From the NCBI GenBank assembly GCA_015075305.1, contig JABTUS010000004.1:1-64000 (forward strand): a stretch of 64,000 nucleotides of DNA. The letters are read 5' to 3'. This document shows positions 44,149 to 53,695 of this stretch, one piece after another. The notes under the pieces were generated by a model, which ran no database searches, was not told where the DNA came from, and saw only the letters and a program-made list of their open reading frames with translations. This stretch comes from Opitutaceae bacterium. Its GTDB lineage: Bacteria > Verrucomicrobiota > Verrucomicrobiia > Opitutales > Opitutaceae. The position numbers and the translations under genes are program-made. How positions within the stretch are numbered: the first letter of the stretch is position 1; every line of letters begins with the position of its first letter.

Positions 44149-44940
44149 GTGGCCTGGACAACCTTTCACTGGCGCAGCGAATTCATAGGAAAACAAACAA
44201 GTGCGGAAATCCTCCTGCCCGATCGCGGCGAGGGGCCCTTTCCGGTGCTCTATCTGCTGCACGGGCTTTCCGATGACGCCACGATGTGGATGCGGCGCAG
44301 CCGGATCGAGTTCTACATGGCGGGTCTGCCGCTGATCGTGGTGATGCCGGATGGCTATCGCGGCTTCTACACCGACAATGAGGACGGCCCTCCGTTTGCG
44401 CGTCATTTCGGAGAGGAGCTGCCGCGTGTTGTCGAGAGACACTTCCATGCGCGGCCTGCGCGGCGTGCCCGTGCCATCGGCGGGCTTTCGATGGGTGGAT
44501 ACGGCGCCCTGCGGGTGGGGCTGGGTTATCCCGATCGATTCTGCTCCATCAACAGCCACTCGGGCGCCGTCGGATGGGGCGACCGGCCGGGCGTGGCGGC
44601 CTACCGCAAGGCGGCGAAGGATCGCGGCTGGACCGATGCGTTTGTCCGGGAGATGGTGCGGGTGTTTGGCCGCTCTCCGCTGGGGACAGCCCATGATGTC
44701 GTCGAACTCGCGAGACGCGCGCGCCGGGCCGGACGGCTGCCGCGGATCCTGATCGACTGCGGAACGGAAGATTTTCTCATCGGCGAAAACCGCCGCCTGC
44801 ATGCCGATCTGGAGCGGGAACGCATACCGCACGAGTACCGCGAATTTCCCGGAGCGCACACCTGGGACTACTGGGACCTCCACATTCGCGACGCACTCGC
44901 CTTTCATTGTGCGAATTTGAGAGTCAAACCTGTCGGGTAG
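44149..44940 (+). CDS. Alpha/beta-hydrolase, esterase D/S-formylglutathione hydrolase-like
   Basis: A 263-residue cytosolic serine hydrolase without signal peptide. The oxyanion region is LYLLHGLSDDATMW, the nucleophile Ser114 lies in GGLSMGGYGA, and the acid and base are Asp208 (IDCGTEDF) and His237 (GAHTWDYW). The family includes S-formylglutathione hydrolases, acetyl-xylan and feruloyl esterases. The GTG at 44149 is the accepted start, with the family pattern beginning soon after. The substrate is not determinable. Confidence 0.82.
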   Translation: MAWTTFHWRSEFIGKQTSAEILLPDRGEGPFPVLYLLHGLSDDATMWMRRSRIEFYMAGLPLIVVMPDGYRGFYTDNEDGPPFARHFGEELPRVVERHFHARPARRARAIGGLSMGGYGALRVGLGYPDRFCSINSHSGAVGWGDRPGVAAYRKAAKDRGWTDAFVREMVRVFGRSPLGTAHDVVELARRARRAGRLPRILIDCGTEDFLIGENRRLHADLERERIPHEYREFPGAHTWDYWDLHIRDALAFHCANLRVKPVG

Positions 44941-45010
44941 GCGGCGCCTGTTTGAATGCGCATTTTTTGTTTGGACGGAAAATTCCGCGCGAGTTTCCTT
45001 GAACCCTCCA

Positions 45011-46522
45011 ATGGCCCCGCTCCTCGTCTTTCAAGGCATTCGAAAATCCTTCGGAGCCGTGCAGGCGTTGCGCGGGGTGGATTTTGAGCTGAGGCGGGGA
45101 GAGGTTCACGCGCTGCTGGGGGAAAACGGGGCCGGGAAATCGACGTTGATCAAGGTCGCCACGGGAGCGCACGCGCCGGATGCCGGCGCGCTCACCGTGG
45201 ATGGCAGGGCCCAGGGCAGGCTCACGCCGGCGCTGGCGCATGAACTCGGCATCGCCTGCATCTACCAGCAGCCCGCATTGTTTCCCGATCTGACCGTGAT
45301 GGAGAACCTGGGTCTGCGATTGGAGAAACCCTCTCCCTTTTCGCCGGTTCGCTGGAAAGAGCGCAGGCGGCGCGCGCTTGAATTGCTCGCCCGGGTGGGT
45401 GCCGAGGTGCGACCGGATGCAGTCGTGAGTGAACTGTCGATGCCGGAGCAACAGTTGGTGGAGATCGCCGCCGCCGTCGGCGCACGCGCGCGGATCGTGA
45501 TCATGGATGAACCCACGGCGTCGCTGACACAGCGCGAACAGGAGCGGCTCCACGGCATTGTCCGCGCGTTGAAGGCTGATGGCACCGGCGTCATATACAT
45601 TTCACACAGGCTCGAGGAAATTTTTGCGCTCGCGGATCGGGTCACTGTGCTGAGGGACGGAGCAAGCGAGGGAACGTTTGGCGCCAGGGACCTTTCGGAA
45701 AATGAGCTCATTCGCCTGATGGTGGGGCGGGAAGTGACGCAGCTCTACCCGCCGCCACTCGCGCAGCCGGGCGCCGAGCGGCTCAGGGTTGATCGCCTCT
45801 GCTGCGAGGCCTCCGGTGTGAGGCAGGTGTCGTTTTCGGTCCGCGCCGGCGAGATCCTTGGCCTTGCCGGCCTGGTTGGAGCGGGACGAACCGAGCTTGC
45901 ACGCGTTCTCTTCGGGCTCACACCGGCTGACAGCGGCACGGTGTGCATCGACGGAGAAGACGCCTCGATTGGATCTCCGGTGCGGGCGATTGAGCGGGGC
46001 ATTGCCTATGTGCCGGAGGATCGGCGGCGCCACGGCGTGGTCATGGAGATGCCGGTCGCGCAGAACATCACACTCGCCGCGGCGCGAAGATTTTTTCCCG
46101 GCGGCTGGCTGCGGGATCGCGTCGAGGCGCGAGCGGCTCGTGATTTTGTGCAGCGGCTTTCAATCAAGACCGCGGGCATTGAAGCTGCGGTGGCGAGCCT
46201 GAGTGGTGGGAATCAGCAGAAGGTGTCGCTCTCGCGCTGGCTCGCGACGGCACCGAAGGTGCTGATCCTGGATGAACCGACGCAGGGGGTGGACGTCGGG
46301 GCCAAGAGCGAGATTCACGCATTGATCCGCCGTTTTGCCGCGGACGGCATGGCCGTGATCCTGATTTCGAGCGATCTGCCCGAGGTGCTGGGAATGAGCG
46401 ATCGCATCGGCGTCATGCGGGGTGGTGAGCTGATCGGCATTCTCCCGCGGGGAAGTTCCGCACCCGAGGTCATGGCCGCAGCGCTTGGGCAGGGTGTCGT
46501 GAACGGAAAGGATGCCGCATGA
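45011..46522 (+). CDS. Sugar ABC transporter ATPase (CUT2, RbsA/LsrA-like)
   Basis: A 503-residue double-cassette ATPase that powers import through the two permeases encoded next. Cassette 1 has Walker A LLGENGAGKSTLIK, signature LSMPEQQ and Walker B IVIMDEPTAS. Cassette 2 has the degenerate GLVGAGRTE loop, the signature LSGGNQQKVSL and LILDEPTQGVD. This asymmetry is typical of CUT2 monosaccharide importers (ribose, rhamnose, AI-2). ATG 45011 is preferred; a TTG lies four codons earlier. It overlaps the next gene by ATGA. Confidence 0.93.
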   Translation: MAPLLVFQGIRKSFGAVQALRGVDFELRRGEVHALLGENGAGKSTLIKVATGAHAPDAGALTVDGRAQGRLTPALAHELGIACIYQQPALFPDLTVMENLGLRLEKPSPFSPVRWKERRRRALELLARVGAEVRPDAVVSELSMPEQQLVEIAAAVGARARIVIMDEPTASLTQREQERLHGIVRALKADGTGVIYISHRLEEIFALADRVTVLRDGASEGTFGARDLSENELIRLMVGREVTQLYPPPLAQPGAERLRVDRLCCEASGVRQVSFSVRAGEILGLAGLVGAGRTELARVLFGLTPADSGTVCIDGEDASIGSPVRAIERGIAYVPEDRRRHGVVMEMPVAQNITLAAARRFFPGGWLRDRVEARAARDFVQRLSIKTAGIEAAVASLSGGNQQKVSLSRWLATAPKVLILDEPTQGVDVGAKSEIHALIRRFAADGMAVILISSDLPEVLGMSDRIGVMRGGELIGILPRGSSAPEVMAAALGQGVVNGKDAA

Positions 46523-47472
46523 TGCTGGGTCGATACCGTCGGGAGCTGGCGATCGCCGCGGTGCTGGCGGGTGTCCTGTTCGGCCTGGCGATCTGGGCGC
46601 CGGCGTTTTACCGGGCGCAGCCGCTGCTGTCGCTGGCGACGCGGGAGGCGCCGGTGCTGATCGTCACCTGCGGCATGGTCCTCGTGATTCTGACCCGGCA
46701 GATCGACATTTCCGTCGGCTCCCTCTTCTCGATTTGCAGCGTTGTTTGTGGGCTGCTTGCCGCGAAAGGCTGGCCGGTCGTCTCCCTGCTCCCCGTGGGC
46801 GCGCTCATCGGAGCTCTCTTCGGAGCGCTGAATGGCGCACTCGTGGCGGGGCTCGGATTGCCCTCGATCGTCGTGACACTCGCGATGCTGGTGGCGCTGC
46901 GGCAGGGATTGAATCTTTTCCGACAGGGCGAGTTCGTCAATCTGCCGGATGGAGTGCAATGGTTCGGTCTGAACCAGGCGCACGGTCAGATCATTGTGCT
47001 CGTCGCCACACTGGTGCTGGTGGCGATCCTGGCCTGCTGCCTGCATGGCGTTGCGCTGGGACGACATTTTTATGCCGTCGGCAGTGATGCGGAAGCGGCG
47101 AGGCTGGCCGGGTTGAGACCGCGGTGGGTCACGTTTCTGGCGTTTGCGCTGCTCGGTGGGCTAACGGGGATTGCTGCGATCGTGAATGTGGTGCAGTCAC
47201 CCCAGGTGCAGCCGCTCACTGGAAACGGCATGGAGCTGAAAGTGATTGCGGCCGTCGTCGTTGGCGGAGTCGCCATTTCCGGCGGACGCGGCCACCTCTG
47301 GGGTGCCGTGATGGGGTTGTGCCTGCTGGCATGCATCGCGCCGGCATTGGTGCACCTGCGCATCGAGGCCTATTGGGAGAAGGCGATTCAGGGCGCGATC
47401 ATCCTGCTCGCCGTGCTTGCCGAGGGTTTTGGGGGAGGTCGCAACCGCGGGCATCGCCCGGCTCCGGCATGA
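46519..47472 (+). CDS. Sugar ABC transporter permease 1
   Basis: A 317-residue inner-membrane permease of the BPD_transp_2 family with 8-10 hydrophobic segments. The family motif LTRQIDISVGSLFSICSVV near residue 60 and GLNLFRQGEFVNLP, then VVVGGVAISGGRGHLWG, are typical of RbsC/LsrC. It overlaps both neighbours by 4 bases, so stoichiometric translation is likely. Confidence 0.93.
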   Translation: MMLGRYRRELAIAAVLAGVLFGLAIWAPAFYRAQPLLSLATREAPVLIVTCGMVLVILTRQIDISVGSLFSICSVVCGLLAAKGWPVVSLLPVGALIGALFGALNGALVAGLGLPSIVVTLAMLVALRQGLNLFRQGEFVNLPDGVQWFGLNQAHGQIIVLVATLVLVAILACCLHGVALGRHFYAVGSDAEAARLAGLRPRWVTFLAFALLGGLTGIAAIVNVVQSPQVQPLTGNGMELKVIAAVVVGGVAISGGRGHLWGAVMGLCLLACIAPALVHLRIEAYWEKAIQGAIILLAVLAEGFGGGRNRGHRPAPA

Positions 47473-48509
47473 GTTCCGCCCAGGGAGATTCGGTCTGCGG
47501 ACCAGTCTGGCGGCGTGTGCTGCTGCGCCATGAGGTGCTGCTTTTCGCTCTATTGATTGTCGAGTGGCTGCTGTTTCATCATTGCGGCACGACCACCAAT
47601 CGCCGCGGCATGACGGTGGGATTTGGAACGCTGGATCGCCAGTTCGACATTCTAAGACACTCCTGCGAGATCGGTTTGCTCGCGCTCGCCCTGACGCCCG
47701 TGATTCTGACGGCGGGCATCGATCTGTCGGTCGCCTCACTGCTGGCGCTCTGTGCAATTGTGTTTGGCCAGCTCACGCATGACGCCGGCCTGCCGGTGGC
47801 GGCTGCAATTCCGCTCACAGTTCTCGTGGGTGCGCTGGGAGGCGGACTCAATGCCTCGTTGGTGGCGGGCATGCGACTGCCGCCGCTCATTGTCACACTC
47901 GGCACGTATTCCCTGTTTCGCGGACTTGCTGAGGCGCTCACGGGGGGCGCTGTCACCTACACCTTGTTTCCGGCGGGGTTTCTCGCCTTGGGCCAGGGGC
48001 GGGTGTTCGGCGTTCCGGCGCAGGCGTGGATATTCTTCGCCGTCGCCATCGGCATGTGGGTGCTGGTGCATCGCACCATGCTGGGACGGTCGTTTCGCGT
48101 CATTGGATACTCCCCGGAGGGAGCGCGGTATGCGGGGCTGGGCACGGGGCGCTGCCTGACTTTCGTCTATGTGCTCGCCGGCGTCGTGGCTGCCCTGGCT
48201 GCGTTGATCTACACCGCGCGACTCGGACAGGCGAAGGCGGATGCCGCGGTCGGTTATGAACTTTTTGCGATCACGGCAGTGGTGCTCGGAGGAACCAGCA
48301 TTTTTGGCGGTGCGGGCAGTGTGACCGGCACGCTGCTCGGCGTGGCGGTCATTGCGGTGCTGAAGAACGGACTCGCCACGCTTCCCGTTGTCATCCGGAT
48401 GAATTCCGCGGAAGAGCTTTCGGGTCTGCTCACGGGGGTGCTGCTGCTGCTTGCGCTCGTGGTGGGAATGGTGCCGAAACTTCTTTCCGTTCTGCGTTCG
48501 CGTCGGTAG
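47469..48509 (+). CDS. Sugar ABC transporter permease 2
   Basis: A 346-residue BPD_transp_2 permease, paralogous to the preceding gene. It has LTAGIDLSVASLLALCAIV and VVLGGTSIFGGAGSVTGTLLG. Two different permeases plus a two-cassette ATPase is the arrangement of LsrACDB and RhaTPQS, unlike ribose systems with one permease gene. ATG 47469 overlaps the previous stop (ATGA). Confidence 0.93.
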   Translation: MSSAQGDSVCGPVWRRVLLRHEVLLFALLIVEWLLFHHCGTTTNRRGMTVGFGTLDRQFDILRHSCEIGLLALALTPVILTAGIDLSVASLLALCAIVFGQLTHDAGLPVAAAIPLTVLVGALGGGLNASLVAGMRLPPLIVTLGTYSLFRGLAEALTGGAVTYTLFPAGFLALGQGRVFGVPAQAWIFFAVAIGMWVLVHRTMLGRSFRVIGYSPEGARYAGLGTGRCLTFVYVLAGVVAALAALIYTARLGQAKADAAVGYELFAITAVVLGGTSIFGGAGSVTGTLLGVAVIAVLKNGLATLPVVIRMNSAEELSGLLTGVLLLLALVVGMVPKLLSVLRSRR

Positions 48510-48529
48510 GGGATTGGTTTCAAAACTCC

Positions 48530-49534
48530 ATGAACACCCTTCGCCTCCGCTTCCGTTTCATCGCAGTCACGCTTTCCGTTCTTCTCCTTTTTGCAGGTGC
48601 GTTTGCGCCTGCGGTGTCAGCCCAGGGCAGGCTGATGATCGCGCTGATGCCGAAGTCGAAGGGCAATGCCTATTTCATTTCCTGCAAGGCCGGCGCGGAA
48701 CAGGCCGCGAAGGAGCTTGGAGTTGAACTGCTCTTTGACGGGCCGGTCGATGCCAATGCCGCCAAGCAAAACGAGATTGTGGAGAACTGGATCACGCTTG
48801 GCGTCGACGCCATTGCGGTGGCGGCGGAAAACAAGGAGGGCATTTCGACGGCGCTTCGCAAGGCGCAGAGGGAAGGGATCAAGGTGATGACCTATGATGC
48901 GGATGCGCTCCCCGATGCCCGCAGCTTTTTTGTCAACCAGGCGACACCGGAGGGCATTGCGCGTGCGCTCATGGACGAGGCGGCCCGTCTGTGCGACTCG
49001 ACGGGTGAGTTCGCGATTCTCAGCGCCAGCCTCACGGCGGGGAATCAAAGGGAGTGGCAGATGCAGATCGAGAAGCGGCTGGCGGAAAAGTATCCCCGGA
49101 TGAAGCTTGTGGCGGTGCGTCCCTGCGATGACCTGAAGGATCGCGCGCAGTCGGAGGCGACGGCGCTGATGAGCGCCAATCCGTCACTCAAGCTGCTCAT
49201 GGCCATCTGTTCCCCGGCGGTTCCCGGGGCCGCCGAGGCCGTTAAGCAGGCGGGGCGGGTGGGGCAGGTCAAGGTGATCGGCCTGGGATTGCCGAATGAA
49301 AACCGTCGTTATGTGAAGGAAGGGGTCACCCAGACTGTTGTGCTGTGGAAAACGGAGGACCTCGGGTACCTCACCGTCTATGCCGCGGCGGCGCTCGTCA
49401 ACGGCGACCTCAAGCGCGGGGCGACCGCTTTCAAGGCCGGCAAGCTCGGCGAGTTTGCGGTCGACAAGGACCAGATCCTCCTCGGCACGCCCTTCCTCTT
49501 CAACAAGGCCAATATCGACGACTACGATTTTTGA
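48530..49534 (+). CDS. Periplasmic sugar-binding protein (LsrB/RhaS-like)
   Basis: A 334-residue binding protein with a signal peptide (cleavage near AVSA, residue 31) of type I periplasmic-binding fold. It resembles LsrB and RhaS throughout: MPKSKGNAYFISC, VMTYDADALPDARSFFVNQATPEG and the C-terminal FNKANIDDYDF. Of the LsrB residues I recall as contacting AI-2, the Lys (Lys42) and the first Asp (Asp123) have counterparts. The Asp-Gln pair appears replaced in SLTAGNQREW. A sugar such as rhamnose is therefore likelier than AI-2. It ends the importer operon. Confidence 0.88.
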   Translation: MNTLRLRFRFIAVTLSVLLLFAGAFAPAVSAQGRLMIALMPKSKGNAYFISCKAGAEQAAKELGVELLFDGPVDANAAKQNEIVENWITLGVDAIAVAAENKEGISTALRKAQREGIKVMTYDADALPDARSFFVNQATPEGIARALMDEAARLCDSTGEFAILSASLTAGNQREWQMQIEKRLAEKYPRMKLVAVRPCDDLKDRAQSEATALMSANPSLKLLMAICSPAVPGAAEAVKQAGRVGQVKVIGLGLPNENRRYVKEGVTQTVVLWKTEDLGYLTVYAAAALVNGDLKRGATAFKAGKLGEFAVDKDQILLGTPFLFNKANIDDYDF

Positions 49535-50208
49535 GAAAGCAGTGCCCGAGCGTTCCTTTCATTCAATCCAATCGCCCCGTGACCTTGGGTCCTCTTCCCA
49601 GTGTTCACCCGCATTGCGAAAGACCGCGACAATATTCTGAGAGGAAGATTCCGTGAATACGCGGTTACGACCTCTTTTTGGCTAGCGAATGAAATCCGGA
49701 ATGGGCGCTCGCTTGGGAATTTGCTGGCATCGGTTTCCCTCTGAGAGCGAACGTCAGGCTGACGTAATTTGCCTGACCGCGCCAGACGCGTTTCTGTTTT
49801 GGACAGCAGTGCTTGGAAAATGAATTCCGGTGCGATCCGGTACATCGCGGGTCGGAGTCAATGGCTCGAGCGGCTTATGCGGGCCGCCAATTCAGCCTGG
49901 ACGTGGTAATAGATCTCGACCGCATTTCAAAAAATGCGAAGCGGGATGAATCGGCGACGCCCGCAGGGGTGTATCGAGATGAGACGAACTGCGTTCGATT
50001 TCATGTACACGACTTCACGACGCTCCACTTAAGGGATCATTTCCGCTCTCAGATCAGAATTTCCAATTTCCCGACTCGGTTGGGAGGCTTTTTTCAAAAG
50101 AAACATTTGCATTGCCCGCAAAATCCAGCCTCGGCATCCCTGCGCCTTTCGTCCGCCCGCTCCAGCAATCTTGAATGCGCATCCGCAAATTTTCCGCCGC
50201 AACAATCC
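49535..50208. other. Gap with no recognisable gene
   Basis: 674 bases after the importer. A 47-codon open stretch (49601-49744, GTG start) has protein-like composition (RIAKDRDNILRGRFREYA) but no family I recognise. Longer frames here look non-coding. It is the eroded left border of the IS-rich stretch. No convincing terminator follows the importer. Confidence 0.4.
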
Positions 50209-50289
50209 ATGAATCCCGCTGCCTGCATCTCCCGCTTGATCGTCGCCGTACTCGGCTTCGCCACATTTTTTCCAAGTGCACGGGGCTGA
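50209..50289 (+). pseudogene. Orphan signal peptide cut short before IS remains
   Basis: MNPAACISRLIVAVLGFATF followed by FPSARG and a stop: a complete-looking signal peptide with nothing behind it. Within 40 bases begins IS3 transposase sequence. It is most simply the 5' end of a secreted-protein gene destroyed by insertion or deletion. The segment in between carries AGAAGTAAGGACTGACCCC, which looks like an insertion-element end. Confidence 0.5.
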
Positions 50290-50325
50290 TCTCTCCTACC
50301 ATTGAATGTTAGAAGTAAGGACTGA

Positions 50326-50758
50326 CCCCTTTGGGATCTCCCCAGGGCTGTTGGATGGGCTTGTGCTCCAACGATGGCCGCGAGCCTGGTCATTGCGGCG
50401 CTTGCCGATGCGATCAAGCGCCGTGCTCCGGCTCCCGGCCTGGTCCATCACTCCGCTCGTGGCAGTCAGTACGTCGATGCCGGACTCGCAGAGGCCCTTT
50501 CCAAGGCCGGTATCGCGCGAAGCATGAGCCGGGCCGGCAATTGCTACGACAACAGTAAAATCGAGTCGTTCTGGAGTTTCCTCAAGACTGAGACCGAGAT
50601 GGAAATCAAGCCCCCCCTCCAGGGCCGACGCAAGGCTTGCCATCTTTGACTATATCGAAACGTTTTATAACCCGAAGAGGCGCCACAGCTCCTTGGGCTA
50701 TCTTTCCCCTGTGGCATTCGAAAAAATCAACTCACACACTGACAGATTGACTGCCTAA
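50326..50758 (+). pseudogene. IS3-family transposase (OrfB) C-terminal remnant, frameshifted
   Basis: The frame AVGWACAPTMAASLVIAALA...HHSARGSQY...SMSRAGNCYDNSKIESFWSFLKTE is the C-terminal half of an IS3 rve integrase. Here the DDE Glu is in the SFWSFLKTE helix. After about 50610 the reading continues one frame over as ADARLAIFDYIETFYNPKRR, HSSLGYLSPVAFE to a stop at 50758. The shift maps near a run of seven C (50611-50617). The N-terminal half, the DDE first Asp and OrfA are missing. It is non-functional. Confidence 0.85.
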
Positions 50759-50902
50759 GCCACTGTCCATTTTTTCGAGGCAAGCCCACTCTCTCGTGGC
50801 GTCCATTTTGCAGACGCCGCTTCAATCTGTTCGCCCTCAAACTTTCTGCTCGCCTGCAGCTGCATGGTTTCCCCGGTCACAGTGCCGGGGGCGCGGGCTG
50901 GC

Positions 50903-50940
50903 GTTTATTAAGGCGTGCAAAATAATAGGGACATGTTAGG
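50903..50940 (+). repeat. IS630 left terminal inverted repeat
   Basis: Begins GTTTATTAAGG and ends near GGGACATGTTAGG. It mirrors 51964-52001 with 8 mismatches. Confidence 0.75.
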
Positions 50941-50949
50941 ATCGGGCAA

Positions 50950-51968
50950 ATGAAGAAAGTTCGCGATACGGATTGCCGCGGTCTTGGACACAAAACGCTG
51001 AGCGAATTGCGACGTCGGGCCGTTGAGGGTGCAAGAGGACAAAGCCGGAGGCGGTGGCGAAATCGTTGGGGATCAACCGGACGACGATATACGATTGGCT
51101 GGCGCTGTATCGGAAAGGCGGTTGGAGTGCCTTGGAGGCGCGCAAACGCGGCGGTCGCACGCCCAAGCTCGACGGTAAAACGCTGAGATGGCTCCATCGA
51201 ACGATCACGACGAAGAACCCGCTACAGCTGAAGTTTCCGTTCGCCTTGTGGACCTGCGAGATGATCAGGGAACTGATCAGGCGTCGATTCGGGGTGAAGC
51301 TCAGTCGCACCTCAGTCAATCGACTGCTCACCCAGTTGATTGAGCGCCCAACGTCCGTTGTGGCGGGCGTATCAACAAAACCCCGAGGCGGTGCGGCGCT
51401 GGATGCACGAGGTTCCCCGCAATCCGCGAGGAGGCGCGCAAGTGGAGCGGAAATCTTCTTCGAGACGAAGCCGGAGTGCGCTCTGATCATCACGCGGGCA
51501 CCACCGGGCAGCGAAGGGCAAGACTCCTGTCGTGACCGGCACAGGCGCCCGTTTCGGCTCAATATGGTCAGTGCGATCAGCGCCCGAGGGTCCCTGCGCT
51601 TCATGGTCGTCGAAGGTTCGGTGGGCGCGGCCACATTCATTGCTTTCCTCCGCTTGCTGCGTGACGTCAGCAAGCCGGTGTTCCTCGTCGTGGATGGGCA
51701 TCCCTCGCACAAGGCCGGGCTGGTCAGTCGATTCGTCGAGGCGACGAACGGTCGGCTCAAACTGTTTTTGCTCCCCGGTTACAGCCCGGAGCTGAATCCC
51801 GACGAGCTCGTGTGGAACAGTCTCAAAAACGGCGAACTCGGCCGGAAGATCCACACGACCAAGGAACAGATGAAGCGCACGGCCATCGCCCACCTGCGCA
51901 GACTCCAGAAACTCCCCAACATCATTCGGTCCTATTTTCAGAAACCAAGCACGGCATACGCCGCTTAA
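50950..51968 (+). pseudogene. IS630-family transposase, multiple frameshifts
   Basis: The start MKKVRDTDCRGLGHKTLSEL (ATG 50950) is in one frame, then the HTH part AKSLGINRTTIYDWLALYRK continues in another from 51054. Between about 51335 and 51535 the expected SAQRPLWRAYQQNPEAVRRW segment is out of frame, and the first catalytic Asp block (normally GDEAG) reads FETKPE. The second and third catalytic residues survive in VVDGHPSHKA and PELNPDELVW. At least three indels make it inactive unless frameshifting rescues it, which is unlikely. Confidence 0.85.
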
Positions 51969-52001
51969 AATGTCCCTTCTATTCTGGCCTCCTTAATAAA
52001 C
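51964..52001 (-). repeat. IS630 right terminal inverted repeat
   Basis: Read on the minus strand it begins GTTTATTAAGG and includes GGGACATTTTAAG. It overlaps the last codon and stop of the transposase frame, as is usual in compact IS630 elements. Confidence 0.75.
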
Positions 52002-52006
52002 CAAGT

Positions 52007-53695
52007 ATGTTCCGCTCCAAGCCTCCGCAGATGAAGACCCTCCCTCCTCTGGCCGCGTCCCTCGTCATTCGGCTCTGTGCGGGCCTGGCGGTCGCCGCCG
52101 CGCCATTTCTCCGAGCCGGGACCGCGACCTTCAACCTCACTTCCGCTAGCATTGACGAGGTGAACACCGCCATTGCTGCAGGTGCGCTCAACTCTGAAAA
52201 GCTGACGCGGCTGTTTCTCAATCGGATTGCCGCCTATGAGAAGGCCGGGCCCAGGCTGCATGCGATCATCACGCTCAATCCACGGGCCATCAACGAGGCC
52301 CGCGCGCTTGATGAGGAGCGCGAGGCGCGAGGCCCGCGGGGTCCGCTCCACGGCATTCCCGTCCTGCTCAAGGACAACATGGATGCCGTCGGCCTGCCCA
52401 CCACGGGGGGCTTTTACGGCTTGCGAAACTCCATTCCGAACAGGGACTCCGAGCAGGCCTGCCGCTTGCGCGCCGCTGGCTGCATCATTCTCGGCAAGGC
52501 CAATCTCAGCGAATTCGCCAGTGGCGCGGCGCTCTCCACGCTGGGGGGGCAGATCCTGAATCCGCACGCGCTTGACCACACGCCGCGAGGCTCGAGTGGT
52601 GGCAGTGGAGTGGGCGTGGCGGCTGGATTCACCATGTTTGCGTTGGGCACGGACACGGGCGGCTCCATTCGGCGGCCTTCGGCAGCGACGGGCATTGTGG
52701 GCCTGAAGCCCACCTACGGCCTGAATGGCCGCGGCGGGATCATTCCGCTCGCGCTCTCGCTGGACACGGTCGGCCCGATGGCGCGCCACGTGGCCGATGT
52801 AGCCGTGGTCTTGAATGAGATGGCGGGACCGGATTCCCGCGACCCCGCCACCAAGGATGTCTCGATCCGGCGCGTTCCCGATTACACGGCTGGCCTGAAG
52901 GCCGGTGCACTGAAGGGCGCGCGTTTTGGTCTGCTGCGGGATTGGATGAAGCTCGATCCCGGCGTCGATGCCGTCATTGAAACCGCCGTGGCAGTGCTCC
53001 GCAATCGGGGAGCCGAGGTCGTGGACATCAAGCTTCCACGCTACGTGCTCGGCCTCAGCGGCGGCTTGTATGACGCAATCCATGACACGGAATTCCATTA
53101 TCAAATCGAGTCCTACCTGGCCACGCTCCCCCGAGAGGACCAGAACACGCCCAGGACCATCGAGGACGTCATCAATCTCGTTGAAAGAATCGCCGAACCC
53201 ACCCCCGAAGGCTGGGTTCCGAACCCGAGCCGCCTGGCATCGCTCAAGCGGCAGGCTCGGTCGGGTACGCTGCAGGATGTACCCTACCAGGATGCACTCC
53301 ATGAGGCGCGGAAAATCGTCCGGGACAATCTGACCTGGATTCTAGATCGTGAGAAACTTGATGCGTTCATCGTCCCCACAAGCTCAACCCCTCCAGGACT
53401 GATCGCGGCGGAAGCCACCGGAGCCGTGGCGGTCCGGCCGTCTCCAACGCTTGCGGGGTCGGTGGATCAGGTCAGCAATATCACCGGCTGGCCGGATCTC
53501 GTCGTGCCCGCGGGATTCACGGGGGATCCCGCGTTGCCGGTGGGGCTCTCCTTTATCGGACCAGCCTTCAGCGAGGCCCGTCTGTTGGGTTACGGCTACG
53601 CCTTCGAAACCGCCCTGCCTGCTCGTCGTCTTCCCGTGTACACGCCGGTGCTTCCAGGGGAAATTTTCGACTATGAGACCAGCGCGAAGAAATAG
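52007..53695 (+). CDS. Secreted amidase (amidase signature family)
   Basis: A 562-residue exported hydrolase with a signal peptide (MKTLPPLAASLVIRLCAGLA region, ending near FLRAG). The Lys-Ser-Ser triad of amidase-signature enzymes is intact: Lys122 in PVLLKDNMD, cis-Ser197 in TPRGSSGGSG and nucleophile Ser220 in GTDTGGSIRRPS. The family hydrolyses small amides or acts on peptides; the substrate is unknown. Start ATG 52007 or 52031 (the latter begins at the signal peptide proper). The IS630 right end lies 6 bases upstream of ATG 52007, so the native promoter was probably displaced. Confidence 0.9.
   Translation: MFRSKPPQMKTLPPLAASLVIRLCAGLAVAAAPFLRAGTATFNLTSASIDEVNTAIAAGALNSEKLTRLFLNRIAAYEKAGPRLHAIITLNPRAINEARALDEEREARGPRGPLHGIPVLLKDNMDAVGLPTTGGFYGLRNSIPNRDSEQACRLRAAGCIILGKANLSEFASGAALSTLGGQILNPHALDHTPRGSSGGSGVGVAAGFTMFALGTDTGGSIRRPSAATGIVGLKPTYGLNGRGGIIPLALSLDTVGPMARHVADVAVVLNEMAGPDSRDPATKDVSIRRVPDYTAGLKAGALKGARFGLLRDWMKLDPGVDAVIETAVAVLRNRGAEVVDIKLPRYVLGLSGGLYDAIHDTEFHYQIESYLATLPREDQNTPRTIEDVINLVERIAEPTPEGWVPNPSRLASLKRQARSGTLQDVPYQDALHEARKIVRDNLTWILDREKLDAFIVPTSSTPPGLIAAEATGAVAVRPSPTLAGSVDQVSNITGWPDLVVPAGFTGDPALPVGLSFIGPAFSEARLLGYGYAFETALPARRLPVYTPVLPGEIFDYETSAKK

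Larger units (their letters stand above)
50903..52001 (+). mobile_element. IS630-family insertion sequence, degenerate
   Basis: About 1.1 kb bounded by imperfect 38-bp terminal inverted repeats (50903-50940 and 51964-52001; 30 of 38 positions match by eye; outer block GTTTATTAAGG). A TA occurs at each end (50906-50907 and 51997-51998) with TTAAGG/CCTTAA immediately inside, compatible with the TA target of IS630/Tc1 elements. It contains one broken transposase gene. It lies 6 bases from the amidase start. Confidence 0.8.
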
